64,000 nucleotides of DNA from positions 2,070,001-2,134,000 of the forward strand of contig NC_134686.1 in NCBI RefSeq assembly GCF_024713945.1, given 5' to 3'. This stretch comes from Dermatophagoides farinae. Taxonomy: Eukaryota > Arthropoda > Arachnida > Sarcoptiformes > Pyroglyphidae. Each line of letters starts with the position of its first letter. The first letter of the stretch is position 1. Made by a program: the position numbers and the translations under genes. The notes below the pieces were generated by a model. That model was not told where the DNA came from. It made no database searches and worked only from the letters and a program-made list of their open reading frames with translations. This document shows, piece after piece, positions 54,040-64,000 of the stretch.

Positions 54040-55784
54040 GCAAAAACGACAACAAATTTTCTTTTAAAATCCATCATTAGAAAAAAAACTAGGGCAAATT
54101 TTGGTGTTTGAATCGACTAATAATAATATTGGTGATAATAAAAAAAAACAGAAAGGGAAATTCTTTTATTTATTTCAAAATTCTTGAATGTTTTTGCTTT
54201 ACAAAATGCGAAAAAAAAGGTCATAAAATTTAAAGCATGATGATGATGATGATGATGGAATGAAAGTGAAAAATTGGAGCAAAAAATATAATCGACTGAA
54301 TGTGACAAACAACAACAACAACAACAAACAATAATAAAACACTTTCACTTTGAAAATAATTTTCTGTCAAAAATGACATAAATGTTGTTGTTGTTGTTTT
54401 TACGGCTTCTCGCTGAAGGGGGTTTTGGTTTTTTCTTCTACAATCTGTAACAATGTTACGCAATTTTTGAATTTTTCGTTTTTTTTTTTTATTTTTATTT
54501 ATTTCAACCAAAATTTCCACTGTAAAAAAAAAAGTTTGAAAAGGTCCATGACACCGTGATATCTTGTTGGGTTATAAAACGAAAAATTCTTGCTGTGTTT
54601 GTATGGTGGTGGTAATGGTGGTGATGGACCTCACTCGATGCATGTCACCATAGGATTTTTTATTATTATTATTATTATTGGTAAGTCTACGTTGATCATC
54701 TAAGTCTTGACACACAGATGACAGATCAGATGTCCCACAGAATATGATATAACAACAACAACAACAACAACAAGGTTATTTTTTTTTGCTCTAGACACGA
54801 GTCACGATCACAACTAGGTCCGGTCATAAAAATATAAATATTTTTTTTTCTCATTATTGACCTCGACCAATGTGTTTGAACATCGAGTAAAGTTCTTTTT
54901 TTTCTGTTACAAGAATCGATGACCGATTGATGATGATAACTGATGGAATGAATGGCTGCCCCTCTCTCTCTCTCTCTTTCTAGCTCCCCATTGTTATTGA
55001 TTGGCCTTGTTATTTTTTTCTTGTTTAGATGTGTTTTCTGATGACCAATCAGTCAGAGATCAATACAGATCTAAACAAACCATAAAGTAATTTTTTTTTT
55101 TTTTGGTTTTCTTTACTTTTGGCCGTTAAAGGTGCCATAAACATTCTTTTTTATATTTTGTTTGACCAGACCATGTTTACGCAAGCAAAATATAACAGAT
55201 ATATATAAATCGAAACCGAAACCGAAACAATTTTGTTTTATTTATGTAATAAACGATGATGATCTTGATCTGTTTTCAATAATAATAATAATAAAAAAAG
55301 AAACATTCAAATGGTGGAACTAGAAAAAAATAAAAACACGAATAAACGATCATCCTGATCATCGAATCAATCGATTGATCAGATGGTTTTTTTTTTGTTC
55401 AAAATTGTTTAAATCTCTGCATAATAGTGATTACGATTAGTCCACGGGTGTGGATTACCAACCAAACACATGAATGTGAAAATTTTTATTTGCAGATAAA
55501 TCACCAATAGCAAGCCAATTTGATTTGATTATTATAGGCCTAAAAAATTTTCTTTAAGCTTTAAATACTGTTGTGTTTCGAGTTTGCGTACAAATAAAAA
55601 AAAATGCAAAATGAAAATTATCATCTCGAAAATGGTAGTAGCAGATTTTATCCTATCCGGTATGGATTGTGATCATAGTAGTAGCACTAGTAGTAGCAGT
55701 GGTAGCAGTAATTTTCTTTTATCTAAATCCAAAAGTTCCAAAAAAAAAAAATAAAAAAAAAATTCATTAGGAATACACCCGGAT

Positions 55785-55803
55785 CGTCGTCGTCGTCGTC
55801 GTC
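55785..55803. repeat. (CGT)6 run
   Basis: A CpG-containing trinucleotide array in AT-rich non-coding DNA. Confidence 0.85.
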
Positions 55804-55846
55804 ATATATTTAATTTGATAAATTAAAATTCAAATCTCGCATTATT

Positions 55847-55870
55847 ACTGATACTGATACTGATACTGAT
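55847..55870. repeat. (ACTGAT)4 hexanucleotide array
   Basis: Four exact copies of a six-base unit. Confidence 0.9.
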
Positions 55871-56434
55871 GGTGTGTGTGTTTATCCCTCATAATAATAT
55901 CCATCTATATATATTATGGTGTTTTTTTTCTGTTCGTCAAATTCTGTTTATATTCTACCAAATGAAAATGATAATAATCAACACACACCAGGAATAGACA
56001 AAAAAAAAACAAACGAGGCGAAAGTTGAAGAAATTTATTAAAACACGAAATGAATGAATAAATTCTGCCTACGATATATATCTATATATATCTTTATATG
56101 TTTTTTTCAGGTTTTTTTTTCCTGTTAATATTATACATATATATAGCTAGCTTGTATATTTTCTCCGGCTTGTTGTTGTTGTTGTTGTTGTTTTCGTGTA
56201 ATCATCATCAACATCTTATTATATAATGGTAAATGTGTGGAGACATAGTTTTTAATGTTACCGGAGAATTTTTTCGTTTCGTTTCGTTTCGTATGGCCAT
56301 GTTTGTTATCTATTGGTCATAAAGATTACGTTCTATGTGAATGTATAGAATGAATAATGTAATCATTTTATCATCATCATCGTCCAGGTTATTATTATCA
56401 TTATTATTATGATTGGCCATTATCTTTTTCATTC

Positions 56435-56439
<5 letters not shown>

Positions 56440-56493
<54 letters not shown>
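56440..56493. repeat. (CA)27 microsatellite
   Basis: The longest uninterrupted dinucleotide array in the window, 54 bp. Confidence 0.95.
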
Positions 56494-56495
<2 letters not shown>

Positions 56496-59400
56496 CCATA
56501 GATTGGATTGATGATTGTTGTCATCATTCATTATTTATTGTTATCAGGACTATAGATATTTAATCAATAATTTTTGGGCCAATCAGCATTATTGATCATT
56601 TTTCTGTTCTTCAGTTCTTCCCTCTCTATCGATGATTGCATTTGTATTGAAATCCGTAATTTGATTTGGATTTTTTTTTCATACAAAATTGTTTTGATTG
56701 ATTTATTGATTTGTTCGATTCATCGAAATTGCAATCAAATTAAGTTAAATTATTATTATTGTGTATTGTTTTTGATTGTGTAAAAAAAAAGTGAAAGTAG
56801 TATGTAATAATGATTGATGTTGATTGTTGTTGATCATAAGTCAAATTATTATTCAACAGATCGATAAGACAATTATTGATTTATACAAGATTTCGAATGT
56901 TTTGTATTATATTACCATTAAATCACCATATATGCTAGGTGCTACTACCTGGTGATCATGAAATGTAACTTGTGATCAGAAAAAGAAAACGAAAAAAAAA
57001 CGATTACCGGTATTATTCGAGCTATTTGTTATTTATTTATTTTTTTTCGGTAATTTGTCAAACATAGGAATTTTGTCAACATCATTGATCGGAAAAAAGT
57101 GAATCCTTTTCTGTGGTCATTATTGAACGACAATTCCGATGCATACATGAAACCGAAAGATTCATGCGAATTTTTATGATGATACAGGCTAATTGATTGA
57201 ATGAAGTAATAAGTGGGCCTCTCATTATAATAATAATGATGATTCAATGGAGAGAATCTGTATGATGATGATGGTCATAAAAAAAACAACAACAACAAAA
57301 ACATCGAAAAGAAAATTATCATCATCATGACCATCAAAATGGTAATAAAAAAAAAATTTTTTTTTTGAAACAAATGAATACAGAATGACTGAATGAATGA
57401 ATACAAAAATATGGTTTTAAAGATCATCATCATCATGATCATTTTAAATGATGACCATTACCAGTGTTTTATTTTTTTTTAACTGAAAGACAATAGATGG
57501 TGTTAAATGATTGATTTATATTTATTTCATTTCCAATTTAGTTTGATCCATTACTAATAGATGACGATAATGTAGCAAAGAAAAAGAATGGAAAATATCT
57601 ATTTTTTTATGGCCAAAAAAGATTTATGACCCTATTTTGTTTGCCATCGAATGATTTGTTGTTGTTGATCAAATGATCATGTTCTTGAACCCCAATGGAT
57701 GGCGTACGTTTTGTGTTACGAACCATTTTTTTTATACGTGTAGAGAAATGAATTTCGTTTGTTTTTTTAATTTTGAATTCAATTTTCAAAATTGATTCTG
57801 TATCTGTATCTGTGTGTGTGTGTGTGATTGTAATACTTAATATTTCTGTTTTTTTTTTTGTATTACAACTTTATGGTATCTTTTTTTTCTCCTTGGATTC
57901 ATTCATTCGATGAATAAAATAAATGACTTACTGACTAACTCACTATCTTAATCATACTGATTGATTGAACAACGTACGAGATAGAGAGAGAGAGAGTGAG
58001 AGAGAAAGTGGCTGATTGATTGTGAACAATTTATATGACTGGTCACGAATCATCATTGTACGAGAATTATATATTCTATTATTATATTGAATATTATTGG
58101 AAAGAATTTAAATTTCAAATCCGGATTTATTTGGATATATTATCATCATCATCAATGTCTATGCATGTGGCTGTTGTTGTTGTTGTTGTTGCAGATGTAT
58201 TGTGAATAAATAATAAAAAAATTATCATATTCAGAATATTTTGGAATGAAACACTTACACACACTTACACACATGAAAGATGATGTTTTACTACTGTTTT
58301 ATTTCTGAAAAGTTTTTTCTTTTTCCATTTTTTTTTTTTTTGTTTTGCTACATCTCATCCTTTGTTGTCATCATTCCTAAGCAAAAAAAAACAAACAAAG
58401 ATAAAACGTGCTTTCGAATATTGACAAATAATAAACAAAACAAAAAAAAAATTCCGAAGAAAATTGGTATTTTTTCTTCTTGCTTGTAATTTCCAAGGAA
58501 ATTTTTTACTTTTTTTGTGATGAAAAAAATATAAATTGCTGTTGTTGTCGTTGTTGTTGTAACATGGACATTTGTACAATTTTTATTCTGCCACACAAAT
58601 ATATATATTATCCGTCTTTATAGTTGTAATTTTTCGGTTATTATCATGTTGGCATTGGATTTTGGTATATGTAGAGAGCAAAAAAAAAGAAGAAAATAAA
58701 TCCTGATTGTATATTTCTGGTTAATAATCATTCAAATACAATATACAAGAAAACTAGAGAGCCAATTTTTCTTTTCAATCTTTTTCCATGTATTTGTGTG
58801 TGTGTGTGTGTGAATGTGATTTACATTTCTTCTTATTTTTTTTTTTGTTTTCTCTGCCAATTTTCCAATTCTAAGCCAATCAGATTGTTTTAAACTGGTG
58901 CACAGCCATCAGGCCATCTGTATTGTTCCAGAATTTATTATTATTATTATTATTGTGAGAAAAAAAAACAACAACAACAACAATTGAATGTGAACATACA
59001 ACATGGACATTTTTCTTTTGAATGTCGAGACAAGAGATAGAAAACAAAAAAAAAATTTGTTGCATGAATCATGTTTTTGATCCAGAAACAAACAAACAAA
59101 TAGTATGTGTGTGTGTGTGTGTGTGTATTTGAATTGATCGTTTTTTTTTCTGGTACCAAAATGGTTCAATCATTTTGAACTCTATATCATCATCATCATC
59201 ATCATCATTGTATATTGGGTCTAGAGAACAAGGATCTAAATCTATATATAAATGCCATGTATCCAATTGCTATTGCCAGTGTGTGTATGTACCAATGCGA
59301 CACACATACAAATCGAAACATACAGGCAATATTTATATTGCTTCAATTCAATTGAATGAAAAATCCATCCATCTCGAAACATTTTTATTTTTTTGTTGGA

Positions 59401-60023
59401 TTCAACCCAACAACAACAACAAAACTAACTAATTTACTGGCTCACTGAATGAATGAATGTATGGTATATGCGTAACATGCAATCAAAAAAAAAAAAAGAA
59501 TGAAACGAAAAAGCTACCAATTTTCGTGAATATAAATGAAATTTATATGGCCCCTACACTTTTCCTATTTGTGTGTATGTGCATTATAATGGTTTGGATG
59601 TTTTCATTCATTGAAACATTTTTTTTCTGGTCTCTTTCTCTTTCTGGTTTTTTTTTGAATATCCTGAAACGAGACGTTTACAATTACGGTTTTATTTCAT
59701 TTTATTATAATATATAATTTCGAGAATTTGAATGATGAATGTGTATGTGTGATTGGATTGTGATTGTCAAATGGAAATGGAATTGGAAATGTTTTTGTTG
59801 CTGGTCACACGTTTTTTTTTCTCCTTGGTTTCCATACATCAAACGAATTAGCATCACTGATATATATTTCCATCCATTCATATATCGGGTCAATACATTT
59901 ATATTGAACAAATGTCTCTATTTTCAATATCAGTGTATCCGTTTGTGTGTGTGTGTGTTTGTGTGAAACATTAATCAACAACAACAGAAGCATCAGAATG
60001 AACCATTTTTTTTACACCAGCAT

Positions 60024-60028
<5 letters not shown>

Positions 60029-60059
<31 letters not shown>
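60029..60059. repeat. (AC)n microsatellite
   Basis: About 31 bp of uninterrupted AC. Confidence 0.95.
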
Positions 60060-60060
<1 letters not shown>

Positions 60061-60219
60061 CACGAGTTTGAATTTCTTATTTTTTACAATGATACTCTGT
60101 GATGGTGATGGTGAGAGACTATAATTTATAAGCTATAAGCTATGGATCACACACACACACACATGTGTAATAAATCAGAAATGAAATTTTTTTTTTCTCT
60201 TTTTTTCGATTACTTTTCG

Positions 60220-60222
<3 letters not shown>

Positions 60223-60252
<30 letters not shown>
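60223..60252. repeat. (TG)15 microsatellite
   Basis: About 30 bp of uninterrupted TG, some 170 bp from an AC array of opposite sense. Confidence 0.95.
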
Positions 60253-60253
<1 letters not shown>

Positions 60254-61040
60254 TTTGCCATTATTTGTCTTTGGTATAGGATAGATATGTTTGACATTTT
60301 TTTCCGTACATCAGCATAAAAAAAAAGATTTGATCAACACACCGAAGTTTTAAAATGATTTTTCTATGTTTGTGTGTGTACGTGTGTATCGCAGCTTAAA
60401 ATTGACCGACCATTTGATTCTATGTATCTTCTGTTGTCTGTTGATGATGATGATGATGATAAATGAAAAAAAAAATTCCAAAAACGAAAAAATTTTTTAA
60501 GAAGAAGAAGTGAATATAGTGCAATAATGAATTTTTTGATCTTTTTTTTTCTTTACCATGTTCTGTGATTATTAAAAAAAAAAGTTTTCAAGAGGGTCGT
60601 TTTTCTTTGATCTTTTTTTTATTTTATTTGGTAGAGATTCTTTTGCTTTTTATTCATAATTGAAAAAATAAAGAATGCATGCATTCAGGCTACACAATCG
60701 CATTGATTAAAGAGATGTGTTCTTTTATCATGATTATTAAACATCAACAGACTAAATCAATCTACAGATCATCGTGTTGATAATGGATGATGATGATGGA
60801 GACAAACATATTCTTATCTTATTTCGTTGTTTTACCTTTTAAAATCGTGGTAGTTTGTGCTCGTTTTGCTTTGAAGATTTGAAAATTCTTCTTCCATTAG
60901 GTAATTTCTTACTCTGTGAGTCTATAAATATATCTGTCGATGATAATTTTGAATTGTGGTGGAAAAAAAACTTTTTTTTTGGTCACCATGTCTAGCCTGG
61001 TGTTTAGGTCAAATCAATGTTCAGCATCTTTGAATGCCGA

Positions 61041-61069
61041 CTTTACTTTACTTTACTTTACTTTACTTT
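61041..61069. repeat. (CTTTA)n pentanucleotide array
   Basis: Nearly six exact copies of CTTTA. Confidence 0.9.
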
Positions 61070-61849
61070 GTCGATTTTATAAATTTTTGGTCAAACTATG
61101 ATGATGATGATATTTTATCATTCATCTGACCACATTATTTCTCATCATCATTCATTCAACTTTTCAGAAAAATTCCAATAATTTTCAAATGTCCACATAC
61201 ATAATGACCGGAAATTATTCTGGCTTCTGGAAAAAAAATTCTCAGTGTTTGATAACTTGTCCCTTGGATTTATTTTTGTCTTATCTTTTTATGCCACCAA
61301 AATATTCTGTGTGTGTGTGTGTTTGAGCTGGGTTTATTTTAGGCATTTTTTTTTCATTATATTAATTTTCACTGTGCTGCATATTTTGTTTGCTAAAAGT
61401 TTTGTTTTGCACTTTTTTTTCGGATGTTGTTGTTGTTGTTGTTTGCTTGTTGTTGTTGTTTTTGGGTTATAATTCATGATTAGGATATCTGAAACAAAAC
61501 AAAAACGAGAAAAAAAAATAGAAATATAACATGAAAATGGCAACGAAAATCTCGATCCTAGCGTATATGTGTGTGTGTGTGTGTATGTGGACCTTGTGTG
61601 TAGGAAATGAGATATAGTCTATATCTTGACGTTTTTTTGTTGTTGTTGTTGTTGTTGTATTTCTGGCCAAAACGTACACTGGTGGTGGGTGATGTTGTTG
61701 TGTGTTTTGTCCAAAAGGGAATAGAATGCTAGCCAGGCTGGCTGGTTTGCAAATACACACACACACACACACACATACAGTCACAAGAGAATGAATATTT
61801 TGAAACCATTGCATAAAGAAAAAAAGAAAGTTTCTTTGGTTTTTTTTTG

Positions 61850-61871
61850 GAGAGAGAGAGAGAGAGAGAGA
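61850..61871. repeat. (GA)11 tract
   Basis: Uninterrupted GA array, also a potential GAGA-factor binding platform. Confidence 0.9.
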
Positions 61872-61984
61872 ACCGTGAAAGCTCAACGAATATTTATGGC
61901 TGTATGGACGAGTTTTTGTAATAAATTTTCTTTTTCGTTTTCGTTTTTCGTTTTTTTTTTTTTTTTTTGGTTCAAGTTTTCACA

Positions 61985-62016
61985 TCGACCAACCGACCGA
62001 CCAAACGACCGACCGA
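61985..62016. repeat. (CGAC)n-type degenerate tetranucleotide array
   Basis: CGACC/AACCGACC units with small interruptions, rich in CpG compared with the surrounding DNA. Confidence 0.75.
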
Positions 62017-63117
62017 TCATCCAACCTTCCAACTAGCTAATACTTTAGCGATTTCGTTTTCATAGACCATGCATTTACATTAACATCCATAAGAACTTTG
62101 TATTTTTGGTATTTTTGTTTTGTTTCATTTCATTCTCGTTTCATATAGACAATTATTGAATGTTCCAATGTGAACATGTAAAGTTTTCATATTTTTTTCC
62201 ATTGAAAATATACATTTCCTTTCGAGTATAGAAACAAATTGGTAATGATGATTATGTTTCGATCCATGGAATCGATGATTCATTGGCTGATTAGTTGGAT
62301 TTTTGAATTCAAAGCCTATATAAAACCTGCATGTGTCACACTCACACACACACACCGAATGATCTATATCTCTTTTGGATGTCAATTTGGGATTGTCATC
62401 GATGCCAGCCTGTGGTGGCGGCCTTTTTTTTCTGTCACTGTGTGTGAAAAATTTTTGACAGAAAATTATGTCTTGATTTTGTCGATTGATTTCTCAAACA
62501 AACAAACAACAACAACAGCAAACAATTTTGAGAAAAAAAATTTGTTGTTGTCCACAGAGTGAATTATTTGTTTCTTTTTTTTTTGAATCAACATTGTCGG
62601 AATCTATTGGATATTGGTCTTTTTTTTCACTTGAGATGTTGTGATTTTTCCTAAATTATTATAGTTCTCGATGTTGTATTTGTTTGGTCTTTTTTTTCCC
62701 CAAAAAAAAATTTTCAAGCGTTTTTTTTTGTCTTAGCTTGGCTGGTTCCAAATAATTTATGATTTCGGTCTAGATTTCAAAAGATTTCGTTGTCATCGTT
62801 TGTTCGTTTGTTGCTTTATCCGTCTGTGTGTGTGTGTGTGTGTGTATGTGATAAATTTAGATCTGAATTTTTTTTTTTTTTGTTTGGCCAATCAAATATG
62901 TTGTTTTTGTTCATATATATCGTTCTGGTACATTTAACCATTGTGGATAATGGTTGTATGTGGTTTGTTTTTTTCCCCTGGATGCTATGAAAAACAGTCC
63001 ACACAATCCACAATCTATAGTCTATCCATTCATTCATTGATCAATGTTGATTTGAATTTTTACATTTAAACTTGTGTGAAATAAAAAAGAATACAAAAAG
63101 ATCACCATCATCGTCTT

Positions 63118-63138
63118 CGTCGTCGTCGTCGTCGTCGT
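63118..63138. repeat. (CGT)7 run
   Basis: A CpG-containing trinucleotide array following an interrupted ATC/CGT stretch. Confidence 0.85.
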
Positions 63139-64000
63139 TTTGTTTGGTCAATAAATTATTTGGAAAACGTTTTTTTTCTTTGAAATTCGAAAAAAAAAAA
63201 TTATTCACGCCTTCATCTTCAGTGGCTAATCAATAAGATAAACTTTGACAAGAATTTTTCTTAGACAACTTAATTTAGCAGAAATTGGAAATAAAAATCC
63301 AGTTGTTGATGGAGACATCAATTTTTTTTGCCATTTTGAAATATCTCTTTTTTCATATTTCTTTTGGATACAGATTCTGGCGAGATAAAAAAAATTGGCT
63401 GCATAATTGATTGATTCTGATTGATAAACACACACACACACACACACACAGACTACACTCTTGAGATCCAATTGTTGGTAAATATTGGCAATATAATATT
63501 TTCCACTTGAGTTCTTCACCTTTATTTGTTTGTTTGTTCACCCTGTATATATATCTACCGTGGCTAGTGAAAAAAAAAATTATCACCAAAAAAAAAAAAA
63601 ATGATGATGATGATGATCATCATCATCATCATTCATTCACAGAACATAAAATTCCAACAATTGTATTTACCATTTCAATTGTCATTAAATATGTGTCGAT
63701 CTTTGTGTGATTTTGTCTTTTTTTTTTGCAAATTTGAATGGAAAATAAAACTATAATAATGTGAATATAATAATGTCACCATCATAAACCTGGAACTGTC
63801 GTTTGTTATACAAACACACGCACACACACACACACAGTGACTAATGAACTGGCTGAACCACCACCACCACCACAGTGGTGTCATCCATCTTACCTGATAT
63901 CTATTGAACCAGATCATCAATTTTTTTTGGTATTGAATAAAACGATAATATATCTTGCGTGAAAATTTTGTCATTTTATTTGTGTTGTATGTAAAAAAAA

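Larger units (their letters stand above)
51205..64000. other. 12.8 kb downstream of Ubx without recognisable genes
   Basis: The first kilobase is the likely Ubx 3' UTR. Beyond it I see no exon of abd-A, Abd-B or any other gene on either strand, only short low-complexity open frames and many microsatellites (CA, GT, GA, ATGT, CTTTA, CGT, ACTGAT). I also looked for the mature iab-4/iab-8 microRNA core (ACGTATAC) and did not find it. Regulatory DNA or non-coding transcripts may be present but cannot be told from sequence alone. Confidence 0.6.

Noticed and set aside
51205-64000. Search for iab-4/iab-8 or mir-10 type microRNAs and for abd-A exons downstream of Ubx
   Set aside because: I did not find the ACGTATAC core of iab-4/iab-8 or any second homeobox. 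A structured search could still find diverged hairpins.

Overview
The window looks like nuclear DNA from a small, very AT-rich arthropod genome. An acariform mite, plausibly an astigmatid such as a dust mite, is the best fit, but this is inferred from gene content and style and not proven. All coding genes are animal genes. Their introns are canonical GT-AG and mostly 55-313 bp long. Proteins carry many homopolymer runs (Q, H, S, N, T, D), and intergenic DNA is packed with poly-A/T, CA/GT and GAT/ATC or GTT/AAC microsatellites. I see no prokaryotic feature, transposon ORF, tRNA or rRNA.

Layout, left to right. The 3' end of an unrecognised cysteine-containing gene (+, to 595) converges on Chmp1 (ESCRT-III, minus, 909-1496). 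A five-exon DM-domain transcription factor (minus, 2525-5304) follows. A 9.7 kb stretch without recognisable genes (5305-14965) leads to Ext1, the heparan sulfate polymerase (+, seven exons, 14966-17811). Next come Rnf11 (+, three exons, 19589-20325) and Draper/MEGF10, the engulfment receptor (+, thirteen exons, 23328-27587). Then follow Bicra/GLTSCR1, a non-canonical BAF subunit (+, six exons, 30598-36948), ATMIN/ASCIZ (minus, two exons, 37466-38846) and SLC33A1, the acetyl-CoA transporter (+, two exons, 39200-40882). The Hox gene Ubx (+, two exons, 47622-51204) is the last gene. It has 6.6 kb of non-coding DNA upstream (after the SLC33A1 stop), a 2.3 kb intron, and 12.8 kb downstream with no recognisable gene.

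The genes do not form one pathway. Three are chromatin or transcription regulators (DM factor, Bicra, ATMIN), one is a Hox selector gene, and the others serve membrane remodelling, glycan synthesis, ubiquitin signalling, phagocytosis and ER acetylation. ATMIN and SLC33A1 are head to head with 353 bp between their start codons, so they probably share a promoter. Bicra and ATMIN are tail to tail.

The observations I rate highest are: a candidate UGA-CUA stop-codon readthrough that would add 43 residues to SLC33A1; a GC-rich perfect 11-bp hairpin just before a poly-A signal downstream of Ubx; an unusually compact Ubx protein (11-residue YPWM-homeodomain linker, very short C-terminal tail) in a gene-poor neighbourhood without abd-A; an Rnf11 without the PPxY motif; and an Ext1 whose second transferase domain has a weakened acidic motif. 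All exon models were read by eye from splice sites and reading frames.
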